Below are positions 1 to 6,591 of a DNA stretch of 7,602 bases, piece after piece; the stretch's first letter is position 1, and each line of letters opens with the position of its first letter. The notes beneath the pieces are model-generated. The model worked only from the letters and a program-made list of their open reading frames with translations, ran no database searches and was not told the DNA's origin. This DNA comes from DATDQA01 sp035292505 (GTDB lineage: Bacteria > Bacteroidota > Bacteroidia > Chitinophagales > Saprospiraceae): NCBI GenBank assembly GCA_035292505.1, contig DATDQA010000222.1:1-7602 (forward strand). Reading direction: 5' to 3'. The translations under genes and the position numbers were made by a program.

Positions 1-1634
1 TGAACGATTACGCTCAGTGTATCCTGCCTCTGTGTCATTGTAATTGAGATCTCCGTCGCCTCCGAATGCTTCAATGCATTATTCAGCAACTCCTGAACTA
101 TTCTGAATACATTAAGACTCACTCTGGGATCCAAAGACCCATTGAACCCATCATGTCTGAAGTCTATCATTGGTGCGTCAGCTGTGCGCACACGGTTGAT
201 CAAATCATTTATCGTCGGTACCAGTCCTAACTTATGCAAAGCACCAGGCTGAAGGTTATTAGAAATATGCCTGACTTCCTTGCATGCCTCATCCAGTAAG
301 GAATAGGCGCGTTGGTATTCCGGAATTTTGCCAATACGTGTATCCTGAGACTGAACCGCATCAAAGAGAAGCTTTACAGTAGACAACAATCCACCCAGAC
401 TGTCATGCAGATCTTTCGCAACACGCTCCCTCTCCACCTCCTGTCCCTGGATCATGGAATGCATGGATTGGATCTTCACATTATTCTCCAGTTCTGTGAT
501 CCGTTGACGATTGATCTCTTCTTTCTGGCTATGAATTATCTGGTTTGTATTGAATCGATGCTGGTAGGTTCTGATAGTAAAATATGCGCCAAAGAGCACG
601 ATGACTGAGCCAAAGAGCAAGGAGAAACTCAGGACATTCCTGAGGCGGTTTTGAAAATCGGATATTTTCTGATCTTTTTCCAGCTCCCGGATCTTCAACT
701 TCTGCTCAGTAGTCTGGTAAGCAACCAGCAGTTTATCAATTACCCGTTGTCGACGGTCATTGATCAGACTGTCACTAATGATGCTATATTTTGCCAGATA
801 CGTGTAAGCCACTTCCCATTGTTCCAGATTTCTATGGATTTCAGCCAGCTTGAACAGCGCGTCCCGATGAATGATTTCATCTACATTATTTCCCTCAATG
901 CATTTCTGGTAATAATACCTGGCAAGATGAGCTTCACCCAGGTCCATGTACCGATGACCAGAATTCAATAAAGTGAGTGGATGCCATTCTGTATTCTTAT
1001 CCACAAGGCCGCCGAAGTCCACCGCGGTCGTGTCGGTCAGACCTGCAATCGCGTATCCTTTTCTCGTAAGCGCAGTGATGGAAGTATTGTGCATTTCAGC
1101 CAGGACTGTCTGCGCATTCTCCACATTGAGTTCATTGATGATTTGTTCTTTGACAATTTCTTCCACGTTCAGATAATAAGGAATAGCCTTTTGCAATGAG
1201 TCCATGGCGACATATGCATCAGCAATTGCGCTTTGTACGATTCCGGAGAGAAATCGCTCTTTTCGGGAAGTATAATAGCGTTGGAGAATGTCGAAATGGA
1301 ATAAGGCCTCTTTGTAATAGCGATGAGAGGCATAAATGCGTGCAAGATCTTCACGTGCACGGCTTGCCTGGGCTGAATCCTTGAGATTCTCCAATGTATA
1401 GATTGACTTGAGCAAGTGCCCTATCGCCAGATCCGTCTCATTTAATTGATATAGATATGTCAGCCCAAGTTCACGCTGGAGCCGCGCAGCTTCGAGCATC
1501 TTACCCGAAGCAAGGAAATCCTGTATCGCCTGCTCAAGGGCCATCTGGCTTGTTGAGTCAACGGGAGGTTGACCAGCCAGACTTCCGGGCGCGAGACAGG
1601 ACACGACAATAATCAGATATACACTCAGCTTCAT
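1..1634 (-). CDS. TPR-containing sensor histidine kinase (HisKA_3/HATPase), C-terminus cut by window edge
   Basis: Partial gene: the frame is open from the ATG at 1634 to the left edge (544 complete codons) with no stop. The protein begins with a short hydrophobic export signal (MKLSVYLIIVVSCLAPGSLAG, given as residues 1-21 only in part here: basic residue 2, hydrophobic 3-12, Cys13). Residues about 30-310 are helical and TPR-like and would form a periplasmic or outer-facing sensor. A coiled-coil stretch precedes one membrane span at about 334-354. After a second coiled coil comes the HisKA_3 dimerisation box ERVAKDLHDSLGG with phosphoacceptor His410, then the N-box ELLNNALKHS at 515-524. The G boxes of the ATPase domain lie beyond the edge. 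It should autophosphorylate and pass phosphate to the regulator encoded 54 nt upstream on the same strand. No Shine-Dalgarno is seen. The signal sensed cannot be read from sequence. Confidence 0.93.
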   Translation of the reverse strand, partial: MKLSVYLIIVVSCLAPGSLAGQPPVDSTSQMALEQAIQDFLASGKMLEAARLQRELGLTYLYQLNETDLAIGHLLKSIYTLENLKDSAQASRAREDLARIYASHRYYKEALFHFDILQRYYTSRKERFLSGIVQSAIADAYVAMDSLQKAIPYYLNVEEIVKEQIINELNVENAQTVLAEMHNTSITALTRKGYAIAGLTDTTAVDFGGLVDKNTEWHPLTLLNSGHRYMDLGEAHLARYYYQKCIEGNNVDEIIHRDALFKLAEIHRNLEQWEVAYTYLAKYSIISDSLINDRRQRVIDKLLVAYQTTEQKLKIRELEKDQKISDFQNRLRNVLSFSLLFGSVIVLFGAYFTIRTYQHRFNTNQIIHSQKEEINRQRITELENNVKIQSMHSMIQGQEVERERVAKDLHDSLGGLLSTVKLLFDAVQSQDTRIGKIPEYQRAYSLLDEACKEVRHISNNLQPGALHKLGLVPTINDLINRVRTADAPMIDFRHDGFNGSLDPRVSLNVFRIVQELLNNALKHSEATEISITMTQRQDTLSVIV

Positions 1635-1688
1635 TGTCTGAAGATGATACAACTTGGAGAATTATTCTGACACCTGATACATAAGCGG

Positions 1689-2336
1689 TCAGACGCTCAG
1701 GAGATTATTTTCCAAAGCAACGCGTACAAGACCTGCTGCATTACGCACATTGAGCTTGTTAAACAAATTGCGGCGATGTCCTTCTACGGTCTTGAAGCTG
1801 AGGTGCAGTTTTTCTGCAATTTCCAGAGTTGTAAATTCATCGGCGATCAGTGTGAGAATTTCCTTTTCCCGATCCGAAAGCAGGATTTTCGGCTCGGGTT
1901 TCTTGAGCATTCCACCTTCCTGCACCAGCCCATGCATGATGGTCTCAGAAACATCCTTACTGAAATATGATTTGCCTTCAAACACCATCTTGATCGCACT
2001 GACAAGTTCTGCTTTGCCGGTATTCTTCAGGATGTAGCCCATGGCGCCATTTTTCAGAATCTCACTGACAAAGCTGGAATCATTGTGCATACTGACAGCC
2101 AATACACGGATATGAGGATGAGTACCTGTCAAACGCTTACACACATCTATACCGCTCATCTCAGGAAGACTGATATCCAGCAGCACCACATCCGGATTCT
2201 TCTCTTCGATCTCTTTAAAAACACTTAGACCATCAAAACACTTTCCAACTACCTGAATATCCTTTTCATTTCGTAAAATGGATTCGATACCATCCGCGAA
2301 CATCTTGTGATCATCAGCTACAAGAACTTTAATCAT
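1689..2336 (-). CDS. NarL/FixJ-family response regulator (REC + LuxR-type HTH)
   Basis: A 215-residue, full-length transcription regulator. The receiver domain spans about 1-120: acidic pair Asp8-Asp9, phosphoacceptor Asp54 in VVLLDISLPEMSG, switch Ser82 and Lys104 in YILKNTG, so all residues needed for phosphorylation are present. The C-terminal LuxR-type helix-turn-helix spans about 152-213, with LSDREKEILTLIA leading in and the recognition helix around LSFKTVEGHRRNLFNKL. It starts at ATG 2336, ends in TGA at 1689-1691, and is followed after 54 nt by the histidine kinase, its probable cognate partner, so the two are likely co-transcribed. The closest well-known relatives in architecture are NarL, LiaR and DegU; the regulon is not visible here. 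Confidence 0.96.
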   Translation of the reverse strand: MIKVLVADDHKMFADGIESILRNEKDIQVVGKCFDGLSVFKEIEEKNPDVVLLDISLPEMSGIDVCKRLTGTHPHIRVLAVSMHNDSSFVSEILKNGAMGYILKNTGKAELVSAIKMVFEGKSYFSKDVSETIMHGLVQEGGMLKKPEPKILLSDREKEILTLIADEFTTLEIAEKLHLSFKTVEGHRRNLFNKLNVRNAAGLVRVALENNLLSV

Positions 2337-2378
2337 AAGGGGTAATTATCGCTTACTCTGAAACGCTCATTGCAACTT

Positions 2379-2386
2379 CAAAATTA
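2379..2386 (-). promoter_or_regulatory. Candidate Bacteroidota -7 box upstream of the response regulator
   Basis: On the minus strand this reads TAATTTTG, an exact match to the TAnnTTTG -7 consensus of Bacteroidota promoters. It sits in the 57-nt gap between the pseudouridine synthase stop and the regulator ATG and would give a leader of roughly 35 nt. No TTG -33 element is seen at the usual 19-21 nt spacing, so the call rests on the -7 match and position only. Confidence 0.35.
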
Positions 2387-2393
2387 AGAAATC

Positions 2394-3119
2394 CTACCGG
2401 CTCCATTTGCGTAATTGTCTGAGAGTAGCGAACATATCCTTTGGTAAGTCAGCTTCGAAGTGGATCATATGCTCTTCTTTTGGATGCCGAAGGGTAATAC
2501 TGAGCGCATGCAAAGGCGTCCTGGTCATCAAGGCCGCTTCACTTTGTTCCGGCGGTTCACTCTTTCGCGCGCCGGGTTTGAGATCCGTAATCGTCAACGG
2601 TGAGGGCGATCCATAGACAGGATCGACCACCAGAGGATGTCCGATATGGGCAAGATGAGCCCGAATCTGGTGCTGCCGTCCTGTGACCGGATGTACTTCA
2701 AGCAAGGTATATCGGGAAAAGGTTTCCAGGACTTTACAGTGTGTCAAAGAAGGTTTTCCTGATCCCGAGACGACTGCATTGCCTCGTTTGTCAATGGTCA
2801 GCTTCGCCTCGATATCGAATATGTGTTCAACAGGTCTGCCGGAAACAAGAGCCAGATAGATTTTTGTCACTTTTCTTTCTTCAAATTGCATGGAAAGTGA
2901 CCGATGGGTCTCTGCATCTTTTGCGAAGAGGAGCAGCCCACTTGTATCCCTATCAAGTCTGTGCACGACAAGCAGACTGAAATCCTGTCTTTGAAATTGA
3001 CGCAGTATTGAGTCTTCACCTGTATCGCGGCCCGGTATGCTGAGCAAACCGGCAGGTTTATTCACGACAAGCAGATACGGATCCTCATAGAGTATTTTGG
3101 CTGCTTTCTGTCGTGACAT
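2394..3119 (-). CDS. RluA-family RNA pseudouridine synthase
   Basis: Isomerises specific uridines in rRNA or tRNA to pseudouridine. With the ATG at 3119 the protein has 241 residues. It opens with ILYEDPYLLVVNKPAGLLS and has the family signature HRLDRDTSG at 53-61, where Asp56 is the catalytic aspartate, then HPVTGRQHQIRAHL from residue 143 and a final LHA motif near 203. There is no N-terminal S4 RNA-binding domain, so it resembles the short RluA/RluC-catalytic-core type; the target uridine cannot be assigned. The frame can be extended to a TTG at 3173, but those 18 residues look non-conserved and the ATG has an AGAAAG stretch just upstream, so I prefer the ATG. It overlaps the end of the RibF-glycosyltransferase gene by 35 nt, implying translational coupling. 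Confidence 0.95.
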   Translation of the reverse strand: MSRQKAAKILYEDPYLLVVNKPAGLLSIPGRDTGEDSILRQFQRQDFSLLVVHRLDRDTSGLLLFAKDAETHRSLSMQFEERKVTKIYLALVSGRPVEHIFDIEAKLTIDKRGNAVVSGSGKPSLTHCKVLETFSRYTLLEVHPVTGRQHQIRAHLAHIGHPLVVDPVYGSPSPLTITDLKPGARKSEPPEQSEAALMTRTPLHALSITLRHPKEEHMIHFEADLPKDMFATLRQLRKWSR

Positions 3120-5106
3120 GTGCTTTCTGTGTGAGTTGTGAGAAATAGCGCTTGTTGAGGAGATAGTAATCAATCAGGATACTGCGACGGTAAAAGTTGA
3201 CTTTGGAAGGTCCTATGCGCATTGCTTCTATTCTCTTGTAAAGACGTAACCTCTTTCTGATCGTCTGAGGCAAACGTAACCAGAAACCGGCGTATGCCCG
3301 TATGACGGCCATCGCATTCAGAAACTGCGCACGAAATATAAAGTGAAGACATGCCAGGAAGTCAAGAAATACACGCATGAGCAGCACAATAATGAGCCAG
3401 CCGGCGGGCATGTGTTTTGTAATCGTCGAAAGATTGTTTCTGAAATTGAGAAACACTTTTGCAGGTGTGTCATACGCCAACGTAGCCCCACCAAAATGAT
3501 ATACAACTGATTCCGGAATCACTCCGATCCGATATCCGGCGCGCTGAAAGGTCCAGCATACGTCAATTTCTTCCTGGTGAGCAAAGTAAGATGCATCGAA
3601 GCCTCCCGCTGCATGGAAGGCTTCCCCTCTCACGACGAGCGCTGCTCCGGTTGCCCAAAAAATATCTTTCACGTAATCATACTGGCCGATATCTTTTTCT
3701 ATTGTATTGAGGATCCGCCCTGCACAAAATGCGTAGCCCAGGGCATCCATAAACCCACCGCATGCGCCTGCATATTCAAAACTTTCCCGATCGCGATCAG
3801 ACCTGATCTTTGGTTGACATGCAACGAGATTCGGTTCGGCTTCCATTACTGTGATGATCCGGGACAACCATTGAGGTGTCAGGGCAATATCCGTATTGAC
3901 AAGCGCATAGTAATCGTAGTCAAGGTTAGCTAATGCGAGATTATAGCCCCCGGCATAGCCGTGATTTTCTGCGAACCTGACAATCTGGATAAGGGGAAAA
4001 TGTGACTGGATGAAAGACACTGAATCATCTTGTGAGCCATTGTCAGCAATGATGATGTCCAGCTTGCCGTATTCAACCGCCATAAATGTCGCCAGGTACT
4101 TTTCAAGCATCTCCTTACCGTTGTAATTCAATGCCACCATCGCGACCGACGGTTCATGTTGTCGCTGTACATAATGTGCAAGACTTGACTTGATATCCAA
4201 TTCATCCTTCTGAATTTGTATCCGCAATTCTTCAGCACCAGTGAGCGTCAAATCTTCCCTGATGAATTCAATAATGTCGATGTCTATCCTCTCACCATAT
4301 ATTTCCTGATTAAATCCCAGGACATGTGCTTCAATCGAGATACCCGTGTCCTTCAGATCAAAAGTCGGTCTGGTACCAATGTAGAGCATGGCTTCGAATG
4401 TGACCTGATCGACGTTTACGAACGCCGCATAGACTCCTTGTGCAGGGATGAGTTTGGCAGGATTCAGAGGTTCGATATTTGCGGTCGGATATCCAAGTGA
4501 TCTGCCAACTTTTCGACCACGGATCACTCTGCCAGTAATTCTGTAAGGATGGTTAAGGAGTGTATTTCCAGTCCGGATATCGGCCACACTCAATGCATTC
4601 CGGATTTTGGTTGAGCTTACATCGATGTGTTCAATCTCTTGTTTTTCGATTTTAATTAGGTCAAACGCTCCCTGTTTTGCATAGGATTGGAGGAGGTGAA
4701 AGTTTCCCTGTCGGTTACGACCGAATCGATGATTATAGCCGACGACAAGGCATCGGGGTTTGAACCGGTCAATCAGGAAACGTTCTACATATTCCCGCGG
4801 ACCTATGTGACTGAATTCAATCGTAAAAGGAACGATGACCACATTATTTACGCCACATTCCTGCAAATACTCCAGCTTTTCCTCAGTCGTCGTCAGGAGT
4901 TTCAGGGAATCATCCGACGAAGAAAGGACCTGTCGCGGATGTGGATCGAACGTCACGACTACGGACTCACCTTCATATTGCCGGGCCAGTCTTTTAATCC
5001 GTTTCAGAATGCGTTGATGTCCACGATGTACTCCGTCGAAGGAGCCAATCGTAACCACCGCATTGTGAAACAATGGCAGTGCAGAAATGTCCCGGAATAT
5101 GTTCAT
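3085..5106 (-). CDS. ribF: Fusion protein: bifunctional riboflavin kinase/FAD synthetase (RibF) + family 2 glycosyltransferase
   Basis: One uninterrupted 673-residue frame from ATG 5106 to TGA 3085-3087. Residues 1-315 are a complete RibF, which converts riboflavin to FMN and FMN to FAD: FAD-synthetase motifs TIGSFDGVHRGH (19-30), TFDPHPRQ (52-59), GYNHRFG (123-129) and SSTKIR (164-169); riboflavin-kinase motifs GRSLGYPTAN (201-210), IGTRPTF (243-249) and IEAHVLGF (258-265), with Glu259 the likely catalytic base. About five residues later a full GT2 domain starts: VAMVALNYNG (321-330), ADNGSQDDS (354-362), nucleotide/metal motif NTD (404-406), GGFDASYFAHQEEIDVCW (501-518), and FRNNL (555-559), resembling WbbL-like rhamnosyltransferases. 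A hydrophobic stretch at 566-591 suggests membrane association. RibF alone is usually about 310 residues. Donor and acceptor sugars are unknown. An in-frame ATG at 4140 (Met323) could in principle restart the transferase. Confidence 0.93.
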   Translation of the reverse strand: MNIFRDISALPLFHNAVVTIGSFDGVHRGHQRILKRIKRLARQYEGESVVVTFDPHPRQVLSSSDDSLKLLTTTEEKLEYLQECGVNNVVIVPFTIEFSHIGPREYVERFLIDRFKPRCLVVGYNHRFGRNRQGNFHLLQSYAKQGAFDLIKIEKQEIEHIDVSSTKIRNALSVADIRTGNTLLNHPYRITGRVIRGRKVGRSLGYPTANIEPLNPAKLIPAQGVYAAFVNVDQVTFEAMLYIGTRPTFDLKDTGISIEAHVLGFNQEIYGERIDIDIIEFIREDLTLTGAEELRIQIQKDELDIKSSLAHYVQRQHEPSVAMVALNYNGKEMLEKYLATFMAVEYGKLDIIIADNGSQDDSVSFIQSHFPLIQIVRFAENHGYAGGYNLALANLDYDYYALVNTDIALTPQWLSRIITVMEAEPNLVACQPKIRSDRDRESFEYAGACGGFMDALGYAFCAGRILNTIEKDIGQYDYVKDIFWATGAALVVRGEAFHAAGGFDASYFAHQEEIDVCWTFQRAGYRIGVIPESVVYHFGGATLAYDTPAKVFLNFRNNLSTITKHMPAGWLIIVLLMRVFLDFLACLHFIFRAQFLNAMAVIRAYAGFWLRLPQTIRKRLRLYKRIEAMRIGPSKVNFYRRSILIDYYLLNKRYFSQLTQKAHVTTESSQNTL

Positions 5107-5113
5107 GATAAGG

Positions 5114-5121
5114 CAAAAATA
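5114..5121 (-). promoter_or_regulatory. Candidate -7 box for ribF-GT2
   Basis: On the minus strand this reads TATTTTTG, matching TAnnTTTG. It ends 8 nt before the ribF ATG at 5106, so a transcript starting from it would be nearly leaderless. No convincing -33 TTG is present at 19-21 nt. The low-complexity A/T tract makes a chance match possible. Confidence 0.3.
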
Positions 5122-5131
5122 AACTATCGGG

Positions 5132-5149
5132 AATTCTAATACGAATTAG
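5132..5149. promoter_or_regulatory. Overlapping inverted repeats, possible operator between ribF and mrp
   Basis: Two nested palindromes overlap here: AATTC (5132-5136) with GAATT (5143-5147), and CTAAT (5136-5140) with ATTAG (5145-5149), the latter around a 4-nt centre. They lie just upstream of the candidate ribF -7 box, a place where a dimeric regulator could bind. A/T-rich palindromes of this size are common by chance, so the call is tentative. Confidence 0.25.
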
Positions 5150-5227
5150 GCGGAAGGTGAGAAAGCGAGAAAGTGAGACTTCGATCCATTTGTACAGCGG
5201 CTGAGCGACCGCAAGAATATGGGATAT

Positions 5228-5250
5228 TCCGGCTTTGCTAAAGCACCGGA
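5228..5250 (+). promoter_or_regulatory. Bulged hairpin upstream of mrp
   Basis: TCCGG (5228-5232) pairs with CCGGA (5246-5250), and inside it CTTT (5233-5236) pairs with AAAG (5240-5243), giving a 9-bp stem with a 2-nt bulge and a GCT loop. It lies 54 nt before the mrp ATG and upstream of the candidate -7 box, so it is either a DNA operator or, if transcription begins further left, a leader structure. Confidence 0.3.
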
Positions 5251-5268
5251 GTTCGAAGTGAGAAAAAG

Positions 5269-5276
5269 TACCTTTG
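5269..5276 (+). promoter_or_regulatory. Candidate -7 box for mrp
   Basis: TACCTTTG matches the Bacteroidota -7 consensus TAnnTTTG exactly and would place the transcript start near 5282, giving a leader of about 22 nt before the ATG at 5304. The -33 region lacks a clear TTG. Its position also argues against the TTG at 5274 as a translation start. Confidence 0.4.
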
Positions 5277-5303
5277 GCCTGGTTACCCAAATCGATTATT
5301 GAA

Positions 5304-6386
5304 ATGGCATTAGACAACAATATCATCGTAAATGCCTTACGCGAAATTGCCGACCCGGTCTCAGGCCAGGATATCATTGCCGCACGCAGAGTGTCGGATC
5401 TCAAGATTCAGGGTGATTCGGTCTTCTTTGCCCTGGTCACCGATGGCATCTCTGAACAAGCAAAGCAGGAATTGCATATGCGATGCATCGAAGAGATTCA
5501 GAAAACATATCCGAATGCCGAAGTCCATGTCCATATGCAACGGCCCGATGGCAGCAAAGGGGCCGTGCTTTCACAGGTCTCAAATATCATCGCAGTGGCT
5601 TCAGGAAAAGGCGGTGTTGGGAAGTCTACCATCTCCGTAAACCTCGCTCTGGGTTTGAAACATATGGGATTTAAAGTAGGACTCATCGATGCTGACTTAT
5701 ACGGTCCATCGATTCCCAGAATGCTTGGCCTTCATGATGTAAGGCCAAAAGTGATTGATCATTACGGCCAGCCGAAAATCATTCCTCCTATTGCATTCGA
5801 CATGCCCGTCATCTCAATTGGATTTATTGTTGAACCCGAGAAAGCAGTTGTCCTCCGGGGACCACGACTCGCCGGGATCATCAAACAGTTTATGTTCGAA
5901 TGTCTTTGGCCACCCCTCGATTATATGATCATTGATCTGCCTCCGGGTACCGGTGACATTCAACTGACGCTGGTACAAACTGTACCAGTAACGGGGGCAC
6001 TGATCGTCACCACCCCACAGGATGTCGCAGTAGCCGATGCCATCAAGGCTCTGAATATGTTCCGGATGGAGAATATCGATGTTCCAATACTGGGCATCAT
6101 CGAAAACATGTCATGGTTTACACCTGCAGAACTCCCAGATCATCAATATTTCATCTTTGGAAGAGGCGGAGGTGAAAAACTCGCCCAGATGGGCGAGACG
6201 AAGCTGCTGGGTAGGATTCCATTGATTCAATCCGTTCGTGAGAGCGGTGATCAGGGAACCCCCAGTGTTTTATCCGATGATCCTCAGGTGAGCACACCAT
6301 TTCTAAATCTCGCTGAACGTGTCATAGAAAGTGTCGTTGATCGCAATACAAGACGTTCTCCAACCAAAATAGTAAAAGTCGAGTAG
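5304..6386 (+). CDS. mrp: Mrp/ApbC-family P-loop ATPase, iron-sulfur cluster carrier type
   Basis: A 360-residue cytosolic protein, normal length for bacterial Mrp. Residues about 5-78 are a DUF59/MIP18-like domain (LREIADPVSGQDII). The ATPase domain follows: deviant Walker A SGKGGVGKST (100-109), LIDADLYGPSIPRMLG (127-142), LRGP (184-187) and the switch-like DLPPGTGDIQLTL (211-223). Family members bind and transfer [4Fe-4S] clusters to apoproteins. The CxxC that holds the bridging cluster in ApbC/Nbp35 is absent: after ENMS the sequence reads WFTPAELPDHQYFIFG, and the only cysteines are 61 and 200. I recall this replacement as usual in Bacteroidota Mrp. The ATG at 5304 is chosen over an upstream TTG at 5274, which would add ten non-conserved residues and lies inside a promoter-like box. 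It is divergent from ribF. Confidence 0.96.
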   Translation: MALDNNIIVNALREIADPVSGQDIIAARRVSDLKIQGDSVFFALVTDGISEQAKQELHMRCIEEIQKTYPNAEVHVHMQRPDGSKGAVLSQVSNIIAVASGKGGVGKSTISVNLALGLKHMGFKVGLIDADLYGPSIPRMLGLHDVRPKVIDHYGQPKIIPPIAFDMPVISIGFIVEPEKAVVLRGPRLAGIIKQFMFECLWPPLDYMIIDLPPGTGDIQLTLVQTVPVTGALIVTTPQDVAVADAIKALNMFRMENIDVPILGIIENMSWFTPAELPDHQYFIFGRGGGEKLAQMGETKLLGRIPLIQSVRESGDQGTPSVLSDDPQVSTPFLNLAERVIESVVDRNTRRSPTKIVKVE

Positions 6387-6392
6387 TTGTCT

Positions 6393-6446
6393 GCAAAATT
6401 GACGGCCTATTTTGCTAATACTCAAGGAATAATCTTTGTTTCCTTG
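6393..6446 (+). terminator. Two tandem stem-loops after mrp, possible termination region
   Basis: Seven nt after the mrp stop, GCAAAAT (6393-6399) and ATTTTGC (6409-6415) form a perfect 7-bp inverted repeat around 9 nt. Then CAAGGAA (6423-6429) and TTCCTTG (6440-6446) form another around 10 nt. Neither is followed by a strong uninterrupted T tract, though T-rich sequence lies at 6456-6475, so these may end or stabilise the mrp transcript rather than being a textbook intrinsic terminator. Confidence 0.4.
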
Positions 6447-6482
6447 CATCCCGGTATTTTCATTTTCGTCGATTTTCGAGGT

Positions 6483-6505
6483 GTCCGATGAAAGTCATCC
6501 GGGAC
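6483..6505 (+). repeat. Bulged inverted repeat in the mrp-tonB gap
   Basis: GTCCGATGA (6483-6491) pairs with TCATC (6495-6499) and GGAC (6502-6505) with a 2-nt CG bulge and an AAG loop. There is no T tract on either side. Its role is unknown; it could be part of a leader or a binding site upstream of the TonB gene. Confidence 0.3.
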
Positions 6506-6546
6506 AAAGACATAAATCATCTGTATCACACAACGAGCGGGATAAC

Positions 6547-6580
6547 TTTAATACAATGATAAATTGTGTCAGGTATTAAA
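6547..6580 (+). promoter_or_regulatory. Perfect 8-bp inverted repeat immediately upstream of tonB
   Basis: TTTAATAC (6547-6554) is exactly repeated in inverse as GTATTAAA (6573-6580) with an 18-nt centre that itself contains ACAAT/ATTGT (6553-6557 and 6563-6567). The right arm ends 11 nt before the TonB ATG. TAACTTTA at 6543-6550 is one base off the TAnnTTTG -7 box, so the repeat would overlap the promoter and transcript start, a typical operator position. The alternative is a leader hairpin that affects ribosome access. Confidence 0.35.
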
Positions 6581-6591
6581 ACTCCAAGATC

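Noticed and set aside
312..971. Plus-strand open frames of 98 and 106 codons
   Set aside because: They lie opposite the histidine kinase frame, which has clear kinase motifs across the same bases; their translations show no recognisable domain.
1658..1668. 11-nt palindrome AGAATTATTCT between regulator and kinase
   Set aside because: Short and A/T-rich, easily due to chance, and with no promoter-like box nearby.
3120..3173. N-terminal extension of the pseudouridine synthase from a TTG
   Set aside because: Adds a Ser/His-rich stretch not seen in RluA proteins and lengthens the overlap with the fusion gene.
3577..3933. Plus-strand open frame of 118 codons
   Set aside because: Antisense to the GT2 domain, whose motifs are intact in the minus frame; the plus translation is cysteine-rich and featureless.
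4687..5139. Plus-strand open frame of 150 codons opposite ribF
   Set aside because: It covers the FAD-synthetase motifs on the other strand and has no recognisable domain of its own.
5274..5303. N-terminal extension of mrp from a TTG
   Set aside because: The ten extra residues are not family-like and the TTG lies in a -7 promoter-like box; the ATG at 5304 fits Mrp length.
5107..5303. FMN riboswitch upstream of ribF
   Set aside because: The leader would be almost absent and none of the conserved riboswitch helices is recognisable.
4994..5404. Minus-strand open frame of 136 codons across the ribF/mrp gap
   Set aside because: It overlaps the starts of both ribF and mrp in wrong frames and shows no family signature.
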